Shown: one piece after another, positions 7,168 through 13,907 of the stretch
Layout: each line of letters starts with the position of its first letter
How positions within the stretch are numbered: position 1 is the first letter of the stretch
NCBI GenBank assembly: GCA_030623035.1
Contig: JAUXFK010000045.1
Span: 1-13,907 of the forward strand
Length of the DNA: 13,907 bases
Reading direction: 5' to 3'
DNA from: Deltaproteobacteria bacterium
Lineage (GTDB): Bacteria; Desulfobacterota; UBA8473
Notes under the pieces: model-generated
Told to the model about the DNA's origin: nothing
The model's database searches: none
Seen by the model: only the letters and a program-made list of their open reading frames with translations
Made by a program: the position numbers and the translations under genes

Positions 7168-8175
7168 ATGGAACTTCCGGTAGTTGGGATTACAATGGGA
7201 GACCCTGCAGGGGTAGGCCCTGAAGTCATTGTGAAGGCATTATCAGATCCTGGAATTTTTCAGATCTGCAGGCCTGTTGTACTCGGTGAGCAAGGGATAA
7301 TATCAAAAGCAGTAAATATCCTTGAATCAGAGGTTCAGGTATATGCCACTATAAATATAAAGGCCGCTACATACCAGGCAGGAAGGATAAATATAGTAAA
7401 CCTCTCCAGCCTGGGTGCAAATACTCTCGTTTTCGGAAGAGGGGATGAAGGATTCGCAGAGGCTGTGATAAATTATGTAAAGACAGGGGCGAGATTGGCC
7501 CTTAATGGAGAGATTGAAGCCATAGCCACTGCCCCAATAAACAAAGCGGTGATAAACAAAGCGGGTTATAACTTTTCAGGGCATACTGAGCTTCTTGCAG
7601 AGTTAACGAAGACCAAAGACTATGTAATGATGTTAGCCGGAAATCGGCTGAAGGTTGCCCTGGTAACAACCCATTGCAGGTTAAATGACGTAGCAGGCCT
7701 TTTAGACATTGAGAGGATATATATGATCATCGAGGTAACGGATCGTTCTCTTAAGGAGTATTTTGGCCTATCGAGACCTAAACTGGCAGTGGCATCTTTA
7801 AACCCCCATGCAGGTGAAGGCGGGTTATTTGGAGATGAGGAGGAGAGGATAATTGCGCCGGCAGTAAACAGGGCCAAAAAGGCAGGGATCGATGCGATTG
7901 GTCCCCTGCCTGCGGACACCCTTTTTTACTATGCCTCCCGCGGGGATTATGATGTGGTTATATGCATGTATCATGATCAGGGCCTTATCCCGCTAAAGTT
8001 ATTGAGTTTTCAAGACGCTGTAAATGTAACCCTGGGATTGCCGATTATCAGGACATCAGTGGATCATGGAACTGCATACGATATTGCAGGCACGGGAAAA
8101 GCCGATGAAACAAGCCTAAAAAACGCAATCAAACTTGCAGCATCTATGGCAGCTAAAAAATTGAAGGCCAGGTGA
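7168..8175 (+). CDS. pdxA: 4-hydroxythreonine-4-phosphate dehydrogenase
   Basis: A 335-residue cytoplasmic dehydrogenase of the DXP-dependent vitamin B6 pathway. It oxidises 4-phosphohydroxy-L-threonine with NAD(P)+; the unstable product is condensed by PdxJ with deoxyxylulose phosphate to pyridoxine phosphate. The signature GITMGDPAGVGPEV (7-20) opens the protein. The three metal-binding histidines are H169 (VTTHC), H214 (NPHAGEGG) and H269 (MYHDQG), each three positions beyond the E. coli H166, H211 and H266. H139 in SGHTELLA matches the substrate phosphate-binding histidine. The length fits the family. AAAGGA (7155-7160) overlaps the stop of the CBS gene. PdxA-like paralogues acting on phosphothreonate exist, so a catabolic role is possible; pdxJ is not in the window. 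Confidence 0.93.
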   Translation: MELPVVGITMGDPAGVGPEVIVKALSDPGIFQICRPVVLGEQGIISKAVNILESEVQVYATINIKAATYQAGRINIVNLSSLGANTLVFGRGDEGFAEAVINYVKTGARLALNGEIEAIATAPINKAVINKAGYNFSGHTELLAELTKTKDYVMMLAGNRLKVALVTTHCRLNDVAGLLDIERIYMIIEVTDRSLKEYFGLSRPKLAVASLNPHAGEGGLFGDEEERIIAPAVNRAKKAGIDAIGPLPADTLFYYASRGDYDVVICMYHDQGLIPLKLLSFQDAVNVTLGLPIIRTSVDHGTAYDIAGTGKADETSLKNAIKLAASMAAKKLKAR

Positions 8176-8202
8176 GGCTTTTGAAAATGCTCAACAGCCC
8201 CG

Positions 8203-9609
8203 TTACACTTTGTCTCTTATGAATTCTATGGCCTTATTAAGCCTATTGATTACCCTTTTCTTTCCCAGTACCTCGATCACTTCATATATCCCCGGACTCA
8301 CAGTCGTTCCTGTCAATGATACCCTTACCGGTTGGGCGAGCTTAGCGAGTTTTGTACCTTTCAAAATAGATAAATCTTTAAATGTCTCTTCTATTGCTCT
8401 TTGATTGAAGTCTTCTATCCGGCTGAACCTTTCGATCAGGATATGGAATATATCCAATAGCTCCGGCTTTAAAAATTTTTCGGCGGCCTTTTTTTCGTAC
8501 GAAATATCTTCTTTAAAAAAGAACTCGGAAGAATCCGCCATCTGGAGTAATGTCTTGCTCCTTTCTTTTAAAAGAGAGATTATCTTTTGCAATAACTCAA
8601 TATCATGGATACTTAATCCTCTTTTTTGTAGAAAAGGGACCAATAACTCTGCCAGGGTTTCAGAATTCTCTTCTTTGATATACTGAGAGTTTAACCACAA
8701 GAGCTTCTCCGGGTTAAATATCCCGGCTGATTTTCCAACACTATCCAGTGAGAACTTTTCTATCAGTTCATCTCTTGAAAATATCTCCTGATCCCCATAA
8801 GACCAGCCTAATCTCACCAGATAGTTTACCATGGCATGCGGGAGGTAGCCCAGTTCCTTATAGGCCATAACCGATGTGGCACCGTGCCGTTTGCTTAAAC
8901 GGGCCTTATCAATACCCAATATAAGGGGAACATGCGCAAATCGGGGTATCGGTGAATCGAGGGAATCATAAAGAAGTACCTGTCTGGCGGTATTGTTGAG
9001 GTGGTCATCACCCCTGATGATATCGGTAATCCCCATCGTTATATCGTCCACCACGACTGCAAAGTTATATGTTGGATACCCATCAGATCTCTGGATAATA
9101 AGATCGTCGAGTTCGGCATTTTCAAAGATCACCTCACCTTTAATCAAATCCGCTACTTTCGTGCATCCCTGTTTGGGGGTTTTGAATCTTACAACATGGG
9201 GTTCATCCGTTTTGGGCCTGTCGAGTTCCCGGCATTTCCCACTGTATTTTGGCTTTTTCCTCTCGGACATGGCCTGTTTTCTGTTTTTTTCAAGCTCCTC
9301 AGGGGTACAGTAACAGTAATATGCCTCCCCTTTACTCAGCAGCTTCTCAATGTACTCCCTGTAAATATCAAACCGTTCACTTTGAAAGTAAGGTCCTTCA
9401 TCCCAATTGAGCCCCAGCCATTCCATTCCATCGTAAATGGCCTGGATGGACTCTTTTGTTGAACGGACACGATCGGTATCTTCTATCCTGAGGATAAACT
9501 TCCCCTTATAATGTCGCGCAAACAACCAGTTAAACAAGGCTGTCCTTGCACCACCAATATGTAAATAACCTGTAGGGCTTGGGGCAAATCTGGTTCGTAT
9601 CTCTGACAT
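8203..9609 (-). CDS. gltX: glutamyl-tRNA synthetase
   Basis: A 468-residue class I aminoacyl-tRNA synthetase that attaches glutamate to tRNA-Glu in the cytoplasm. The HIGH-type motif reads HIGG (17-20) within FAPSPTGYLHIGGART, and the KMSKS-type loop reads ARLSKRHG (236-243). A zinc-binding cluster as in E. coli GluRS is visible: C99 and C101, then C126 after 24 residues, with Y122 nearby. The C-terminal anticodon-binding part ends with a helix rich in basic residues. Length is normal for the family. On the minus strand AAGGTGG (9620-9614) precedes the ATG. It lies downstream of mfd, separated by a 256-bp inverted-repeat element. Only one copy is visible, so whether it also charges tRNA-Gln cannot be decided. 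It converges on pdxA across 27 bp. Confidence 0.98.
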   Translation of the reverse strand: MSEIRTRFAPSPTGYLHIGGARTALFNWLFARHYKGKFILRIEDTDRVRSTKESIQAIYDGMEWLGLNWDEGPYFQSERFDIYREYIEKLLSKGEAYYCYCTPEELEKNRKQAMSERKKPKYSGKCRELDRPKTDEPHVVRFKTPKQGCTKVADLIKGEVIFENAELDDLIIQRSDGYPTYNFAVVVDDITMGITDIIRGDDHLNNTARQVLLYDSLDSPIPRFAHVPLILGIDKARLSKRHGATSVMAYKELGYLPHAMVNYLVRLGWSYGDQEIFSRDELIEKFSLDSVGKSAGIFNPEKLLWLNSQYIKEENSETLAELLVPFLQKRGLSIHDIELLQKIISLLKERSKTLLQMADSSEFFFKEDISYEKKAAEKFLKPELLDIFHILIERFSRIEDFNQRAIEETFKDLSILKGTKLAKLAQPVRVSLTGTTVSPGIYEVIEVLGKKRVINRLNKAIEFIRDKV

Positions 9610-9620
9610 TTCTCCACCTT

Positions 9621-9650
9621 ATTATAGTAAATGAATTATTATTATGAAAA
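9621..9650 (-). promoter_or_regulatory. possible gltX promoter
   Basis: On the minus strand TATAAT (9626-9621) lies directly before the gltX ribosome binding site. TTTTCA (9650-9645) stands 18 bp further upstream as a poor -35 match. The candidate overlaps the left direct repeat and the edge of the family 2 element, so insertion may have reshaped it. The start point would fall inside the ribosome binding site, which makes it doubtful. Confidence 0.3.
9638..9648 (+). repeat. left 11-bp direct repeat flanking the family 2 element
   Basis: ATTATTATGAA here is repeated exactly at 9902-9912, immediately outside the inverted arms. This is what a target-site duplication made on insertion would look like; the unambiguous part, outside the inverted arms, is 8 bp (ATTATGAA). 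Confidence 0.6.
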
Positions 9651-9904
9651 TGGTTATTGACTTCCCTTTGCAAAAAATCGGTCACAGCAAAGGCGGTCAC
9701 ATTATAACGCGTGCAACTGTTTGAGCAGTGTAGTGAGCGTTAAGAAAGAACAGAAGATTGTTTCTTGATTGTGAGTCTTAACAGGTACATTTGTGGCTGT
9801 CTAATTCAAATGGTCAATACTGTTCTTTCTTTATGCTCACTAAATCGCGAGTTTTGCACGGATTATAATGTGATTGCCTTTGCTGAGTTAACTCAATAGC
9901 CATT
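9649..9904. mobile_element. family 2: 256-bp MITE-like element with long inverted arms
   Basis: The spacer between mfd and gltX is almost filled by an inverted-repeat element. The left arm (9649-9753) and right arm (9820-9904, reversed) share in order AATGG-TATTGA, CAGCAAAGGC, TCACATTATAA, CGTGCAA, TAGTGAGC and AAGAAAGAACAG, around a 66-base centre. The left arm carries an extra segment of about 17 bp that partly duplicates its neighbour (CGGTCACA occurs at 9679 and 9694). No open frame of note lies inside, so it would be a non-autonomous element. A second arm copy appears at 13849-13907. The right end touches the mfd stop codon, so insertion was at the very end of that gene. Transcribed from mfd into gltX it would fold into a long hairpin. 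Confidence 0.8.
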
Positions 9905-9912
9905 ATTATGAA
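9902..9912 (+). repeat. right 11-bp direct repeat flanking the family 2 element
   Basis: Second copy of ATTATTATGAA, matching 9638-9648. It spans the mfd stop codon (9906-9908 on the minus strand), so the reading frame of mfd was kept or restored when the element arrived. The first three bases may belong to the inverted arm instead. Confidence 0.6.
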
Positions 9913-12900
9913 TATTCATGAAAATCTAAGTCTTTAACTTCATTATAGAGATTCTTCCAGTCGTCATCTTCGAAGGCGATTGCGAACTTTAAATCAGGAG
10001 AAAACCTGAACCTTTTCGGGTCGTTGGTGATAAGCTCGACAATCCTTCCCAGAGAGGCTTCAGCCTTTGGATCGAATGATAATACAATCTCTTTCTCATT
10101 ATAGTCAATGCCTGTTATAAGAAGTTTCTTTAAAAGGTTCTTGATTTTTACGACTTCGAGTAAATTCTCTACAAAAAGGGGAATTCTGCCGTATCTATCT
10201 GTCAGTTCTCCTTTTATATCTCCAGCATCCTCATCTGATTGGATCAGTGAAAGCCTCTTATAGATCAAGAGTCTCTGGTTGGTATCCTTAATATAATCCT
10301 GCGGGATATAGGCAGACACATTTAAGTTGATTTCCGGCTGTATTTCATAGGTTATCTCTTCGCCCTTTAGCTCTTTAATCGTTTTTTCCAATAGATTTAT
10401 ATACATTTCATAACCAAGGGTGGCGATATGACCGGACTGGGAAGTCCCCAGCATGTTTCCTGCCCCCCTTATCTCCAGGTCGTGTGCTGCCAGTTTGAAT
10501 CCGGATCCCAGCTCAGTGAGTTCAGATAATGCTCTTAGCCGTTTCATGGCATTTTTTGATACAAGATATTTCCCGGGTACCAGCAGATAACTATACGCCT
10601 GTTGTTTTCCTCTTCCTACCCTTCCCCGCAACTGATACATCTGTGCCAAACCCAATCTGTCAGCACGATTAATGATAATCGTATTGGCACAAGGAAAGTC
10701 CAGGCCGGATTCAATTATGGTCGTACATACCAGAAGATTAATCTCTTTTTTAAAAAAAGACATCATTATATCTTCTAAGTCCCTCTCTTGCATCTGCCCA
10801 TGGGCAAAACCCATCCTTGCTTCAGGAACTATTTTTTTTAGATATCTTACCATTGTATGCATACTTTCTACCCGATTATGCACAAAGAATACCTGACCTT
10901 CCCTCTCTATTTCTTTGAGTATCGCCCTTCGAATCGTATTATCATCAAATTTAGTAATATAGGTTTTTATGGCCAGACGATTCTCAGGAGGGGTGCTGAT
11001 TATACTTAAGTCTCTAATTTGCATAAGGGACATGTTGAGTGTCCTTGGAATAGGGGTAGCTGTCATAGCGATCACATCAACCGTTTTTTTGATTTTTTTC
11101 AGCTTTTCTTTTTGGGATACGCCAAATCGGTGTTCTTCATCGATGACTAACAACCCCAGGTCCTTAAAGACCACGTCTTTTTGAAGGAGTCGATGTGTCC
11201 CTATCACGATATCGACCTCCCCGTGTCTCAGTTTATCGAGGGTGGTTTTTTGTTCCTTTTTGGTTTTGAACCGACTGAGCACATCTATAAAGACCGGATA
11301 TGGCTCGAATCTGTCAATGAAAGTCTGATAGTGCTGTTGCGCAAGAATGGTTGTAGGAACCAATACACCGACTTGCTTGCCGTCCATAACCGCTTTAAAC
11401 GAGGCTCGAATAGAAACTTCGGTTTTACCAAAACCTACGTCTCCGCAAATGAGTTTATCCATCGGTTTATCGTCTTCCATGGCCCTTAATACACTTTCGA
11501 TCGCCTCTATCTGGTCCGGAGTTTCTTCATATTGAAAAGCCGCCTCAAATTCTTTGTAGTAAAGGTCCATCTTTGAGAAAGCGAACCCTTTTTGTATACT
11601 CCTTGTGGCATATAACTTTAGAAGCTCTTTCGCCATTTTTTTTATGGATTCTTTTACTTTCTTCTTCTTATTCTCCCAGGAACGCCCACCAAGCTTATCA
11701 AGCACTATTGAATGATCTTTCCCTCCCATATATTTTTGGAGGAGATTGAGCCGTGTAACAGGCAGATAAAGCTTATCCCCATCCCGATACTCAATAAGGA
11801 TGTAGTCGTTGTCTATCCTGTCTATAGTGAGTTTTTCCAATCCATGGTATATCCCTACACCATGGTCTATATGAACCACATAATCATTCGTTTTAAGTTC
11901 ACCGAACGTCGATATGTTATAGTCCTCAAGAGATTTTGCATGTGGCTTCCGTCTCTTTCTCTGCCCGAAGATCTCCTCTTCAGTTATCAGCACAATTCCT
12001 GCTTGAGGCCAACGGAGACCTGACAGAAGACTGCCGGCTTGTATGCAAAGCTTTGGTATCACTGCGTTCGTATCGACAGATGGCATATCCAAAGATAAGG
12101 ATTGTTCCAGATCGATATTAACAGGCAGTTCATAGTCCTGCAAGAAGTCAAAAAGCCTTCTGGCCTGGTGTTGAGTATGGCATACGAGGACAATCCGATA
12201 GCCGTCTTCCAGCCATGATCCGATCTTTTTTACAAAAGAATACAATACCCCTTTATCAGAGCTTAAAGATCCAGACTCTCTATTTATATCCTCATTTCCT
12301 TGCGTATAAAATCTTATCTGTGTGTCCTCGGCCTGGTCAATATCCGATTTGTGAAGAAAGACGCTTTGAAATCTATCCAGATTTGACTGGACCTCATCAT
12401 AGGGTAAATACGATTCTCTTACTTCAGGATAGAAACCTTCCCTTTTGTGGGATAATTTATGGTTTTCCTCAATCTCATATTCGATTTTATATCCTTCCCC
12501 TTCTACCTCCCAGTGTTCACTTACTAAAAACAGCGTATTTACAGAGAGATAGTCAAAGAAAGTGTTCAGCCTTGAGTAGAAAAAAGGAAGGAAAAAATCG
12601 ATCCCAGGGAAATAAACAGAATTCTTTATATCAGAAAAGAGGTTATCCCTCCTGTTTCTTGGAAGGCTGTTTTCATCTGCCTTTGTTCTTATCTTTTTTA
12701 TTGCATTATCAATAGTGCTTCTGTTAAAGATTACCTCCCTGACAGGGAGGATAACGATCTGGTTAAGGGGGGTTAATGAACGTTGGGATCTCAGATCAAA
12801 TTGCCTGATAGAATCGATTTTATCGCCAAAAAACTCAAGCCGGATCGGATTTTTCAACAGGGGGGGGAAGAGATCAAGGATTCCTCCACGAACGCTGTAA

Positions 12901-13457
12901 TCCCCCCTTTCTTCAACCAGGCTCACCCGGGTATATCCCCCATCAATCATCTTGCCGATTAAGCGATCCCGATCGATTTCCAAGCCGGTAAATATACTTT
13001 CTACGGTCTGCTCAAGGTATTGTCCTGGCATAACCTTTTGCATTAATGCATGAGGGGTCGTAATGATAACAGGTGAAAATCCCTTTGAAAGCAGGTATAG
13101 AACCTCTAATCTTTGACAGATATTTTCCTGGGAAGGTGATATTGTGCTGAATGGAAAGGTATCCCAAGGAGGGAATAAAAGGCTTTTACTGTGCTCTTTT
13201 ATTCCATTGGATATATCCTCTTTTAAAAAGAACTGAAGATCGTTCCATAATACCTCGGCTTCTTTTATGGACGGGGTGATTACGACAAATGGGCTTTGCA
13301 ACCTCTCTTTTAAAAGGGAGATAAGGAATGACTTGAAGGAACCCTTTAAGCCGTTAGCGTGTATCCTTTTTTTATTTTCGCAAATGGCCTGTAATATTTT
13401 TTTTAAAGAGGGTTCTCTGTAAAGGGCCTTTTCATTGGATAGTGATTCTTGATGCAT
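9906..13457 (-). CDS. mfd: transcription-repair coupling factor
   Basis: A 1183-residue DNA translocase that removes RNA polymerase stalled at DNA lesions and recruits UvrA for nucleotide excision repair. The N-terminal UvrB-like region (about 30-250) has lost its Walker A, as usual (GLKGSF at 36-41), and keeps the VEERGDYSVRGGILDLFP segment (181-198). The CarD-like RNA polymerase interaction domain lies at about 520-580 (DYVVHIDHGVGIYHG). The helicase motor follows: Walker A GDVGFGKTE (672-680), DEEH box (773-776), TATPIPRT (799-806) and motif VI QLRGRVGRG (942-950). The C-terminal TRCF domain covers about 1030-1140. All motor motifs are intact and the length is near the family norm (E. coli 1148). 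The ATG at 13457 has only a weak Shine-Dalgarno (CAGG). The stop codon abuts the family 2 element. Confidence 0.98.
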   Translation of the reverse strand: MHQESLSNEKALYREPSLKKILQAICENKKRIHANGLKGSFKSFLISLLKERLQSPFVVITPSIKEAEVLWNDLQFFLKEDISNGIKEHSKSLLFPPWDTFPFSTISPSQENICQRLEVLYLLSKGFSPVIITTPHALMQKVMPGQYLEQTVESIFTGLEIDRDRLIGKMIDGGYTRVSLVEERGDYSVRGGILDLFPPLLKNPIRLEFFGDKIDSIRQFDLRSQRSLTPLNQIVILPVREVIFNRSTIDNAIKKIRTKADENSLPRNRRDNLFSDIKNSVYFPGIDFFLPFFYSRLNTFFDYLSVNTLFLVSEHWEVEGEGYKIEYEIEENHKLSHKREGFYPEVRESYLPYDEVQSNLDRFQSVFLHKSDIDQAEDTQIRFYTQGNEDINRESGSLSSDKGVLYSFVKKIGSWLEDGYRIVLVCHTQHQARRLFDFLQDYELPVNIDLEQSLSLDMPSVDTNAVIPKLCIQAGSLLSGLRWPQAGIVLITEEEIFGQRKRRKPHAKSLEDYNISTFGELKTNDYVVHIDHGVGIYHGLEKLTIDRIDNDYILIEYRDGDKLYLPVTRLNLLQKYMGGKDHSIVLDKLGGRSWENKKKKVKESIKKMAKELLKLYATRSIQKGFAFSKMDLYYKEFEAAFQYEETPDQIEAIESVLRAMEDDKPMDKLICGDVGFGKTEVSIRASFKAVMDGKQVGVLVPTTILAQQHYQTFIDRFEPYPVFIDVLSRFKTKKEQKTTLDKLRHGEVDIVIGTHRLLQKDVVFKDLGLLVIDEEHRFGVSQKEKLKKIKKTVDVIAMTATPIPRTLNMSLMQIRDLSIISTPPENRLAIKTYITKFDDNTIRRAILKEIEREGQVFFVHNRVESMHTMVRYLKKIVPEARMGFAHGQMQERDLEDIMMSFFKKEINLLVCTTIIESGLDFPCANTIIINRADRLGLAQMYQLRGRVGRGKQQAYSYLLVPGKYLVSKNAMKRLRALSELTELGSGFKLAAHDLEIRGAGNMLGTSQSGHIATLGYEMYINLLEKTIKELKGEEITYEIQPEINLNVSAYIPQDYIKDTNQRLLIYKRLSLIQSDEDAGDIKGELTDRYGRIPLFVENLLEVVKIKNLLKKLLITGIDYNEKEIVLSFDPKAEASLGRIVELITNDPKRFRFSPDLKFAIAFEDDDWKNLYNEVKDLDFHEYS

Positions 13458-13573
13458 TTAACCTGAACATGATATATCGTTTATTATTGGAATATGATGG
13501 ATATCCAGTTTAATCCCAGTGAGGGGAGAGGTGCTTATACCCTCTCACCTCCCTTCGCTCGTGGATTAAATTT
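13458..13573. other. mfd upstream region
   Basis: No gene. It should hold the mfd promoter, but I cannot name a convincing pair of hexamers. A perfect 10-bp palindrome TGGATATCCA (13498-13507) might be a protein binding site, though such short palindromes arise by chance. A larger imperfect inverted repeat follows (13509-13570). Confidence 0.4.
13509..13570. repeat. imperfect 62-bp inverted repeat upstream of mfd
   Basis: TTTAATCC (13509-13516) pairs with GGATTAAA (13563-13570), and GAGAGG (13526-13531) with CCTCTC (13541-13546), leaving a nine-base loop. The two stems are joined by unequal unpaired stretches. It stops four bases before the second family 1 repeat. It may be a terminator-like structure for a gene to the right, or a third kind of intergenic palindrome; only one copy is in the window. 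Confidence 0.5.
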
Positions 13574-13799
13574 ATAGTATAGGAATTTCCTTTTTTTGAC
13601 AGGATGTACAAGATGATCAGGATATAAGAAGAGTAAAAAAATCATGTAAATCCTGCCCTCCCTGGTGCGACTCGTTCACATATATTGATCCAGACCAGGC
13701 ATCATTCCAAACGTGGCTTTTTGAGTATGGAGTATTGGTGATCGGTCTGGGCCAGTGTTAATTCTGTCAAAATAGTCCCCCCGAAGGGCGCTAAGTTCT
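13574..13799. repeat. family 1 dispersed palindromic repeat, interrupted copy
   Basis: The outer parts match 89-203 closely and in the same orientation: 13574-13655 (start through AAATCCTG) and 13767-13799 (TCAAAA through the GAAGGGCGCTAAGTTCT end). The right arm of the palindrome is split by a 111-bp segment absent from the first copy. A few single-base differences separate the copies; the small hairpin reads CCCCC-GAA-GGGCG here, so its stem has lost one pair. Confidence 0.85.
13656..13766. mobile_element. 111-bp segment splitting the family 1 repeat
   Basis: Comparison with 89-203 shows this segment as extra sequence inside the right palindrome arm. CCTG precedes it and TCTG ends it, so a 3-bp CTG direct repeat frames it. 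It contains its own inverted repeat, CCAGACC (13690-13696) and GGTCTGG (13744-13750). It could be a nested small insertion, or the full form of the repeat from which the first copy lost a piece. Confidence 0.5.
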
Positions 13800-13848
13800 A
13801 GGTATTATTTTAGCCTTATGAAACAGAAAGCACTGGCCAAGCTTCAAC

Positions 13849-13907
13849 GGCAATCAAATTTTAACCCGTGCAGAACTCGCATCTAAGTGAGCATAAAGAA
13901 AGAACAG
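13849..13907 (+). mobile_element. family 2 element arm, cut by the window end
   Basis: Without gaps, 51 of 59 bases match the reversed right arm of the element at 9820-9878, including an unbroken terminal block AGTGAGCATAAAGAAAGAACAG-type end. Similarity fades upstream of 13849, so the outer tip is missing or diverged. The centre and second arm, if present, lie outside the window. Confidence 0.75.

Noticed and set aside
8176..8202. Bidirectional terminator between pdxA and gltX
   Set aside because: The 27-bp gap holds no stem longer than a few pairs and no T-run.
9001..9462. 153-codon plus-strand open frame inside gltX
   Set aside because: Antisense to conserved GluRS catalytic sequence, so it is a shadow.
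9649..9904. Riboswitch or T-box leader of gltX
   Set aside because: The arms recur elsewhere away from gltX (13849-13907), and the flanking direct repeat fits an inserted element better than a leader RNA.
12215..12715. 166-codon plus-strand open frame inside mfd
   Set aside because: Antisense shadow of the well-supported mfd frame; low-complexity translation with no domain.
89..13799. Composite transposon bounded by the two family 1 repeats
   Set aside because: The interior is housekeeping and metabolic genes with no transposase, and the repeats look like a dispersed family.
13458..13907. tRNA, small RNA gene or CRISPR array in the right flank
   Set aside because: No cloverleaf, no regularly spaced repeat and no open frame with a ribosome binding site; the sequence is accounted for by palindromic repeats.

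Overview
The window looks like ordinary chromosome of a free-living, probably anaerobic or facultative, Gram-negative-type bacterium with AT-leaning DNA. It carries eight intact protein-coding genes and an unusual load of small palindromic repeats. The lineage is uncertain. Gene content (TAXI-type TRAP transporter, acyl-CoA carboxyltransferase, CBS-pdxA pair) and the intergenic palindromes would suit a deltaproteobacterium (Desulfobacterota) or similar anaerobe, but this is a guess from gene style only.

Layout: a plus-strand block runs from 285 to 8175 and a minus-strand block from 13457 down to 8203; they converge with only 27 bp between pdxA and gltX. The plus block opens with a beta-CASP metallo-beta-lactamase ribonuclease-like gene (285-1904). 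It is followed 22 bp later by a TAXI solute-binding protein (1927-2895), a fused TRAP permease overlapping it by 1 bp (2895-4886), and a biotin-dependent carboxyltransferase subunit overlapping the permease by 4 bp (4883-6436). The last three look translationally coupled, suggesting uptake of an organic acid tied to CoA-ester carboxylation or decarboxylation. After a 240-bp gap with a strong hairpin and a good sigma70-like promoter comes a second unit: a two-CBS-domain protein (6677-7156) and pdxA (7168-8175). The minus block is mfd (13457-9906) then gltX (9609-8203).

The most distinctive non-coding content is two families of palindromic repeats. Family 1 is a roughly 115-bp unit built round a 12-bp inverted repeat. 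It occurs at 89-203 and, split by a 111-bp extra segment, at 13574-13799, in the same orientation at both ends of the window. Family 2 is a 256-bp element with long inverted arms filling the gltX-mfd spacer (9649-9904). It is flanked by an 11-bp direct repeat, with a further arm copy running off the window end (13849-13907) and a probable 36-bp remnant at 6499-6534. These look like MITE-type non-autonomous elements. No transposase, tRNA, rRNA, CRISPR array or phage gene was seen. I found no clear evidence of a wholly new protein system; the repeats and the transporter-carboxyltransferase operon are the parts most worth following up.
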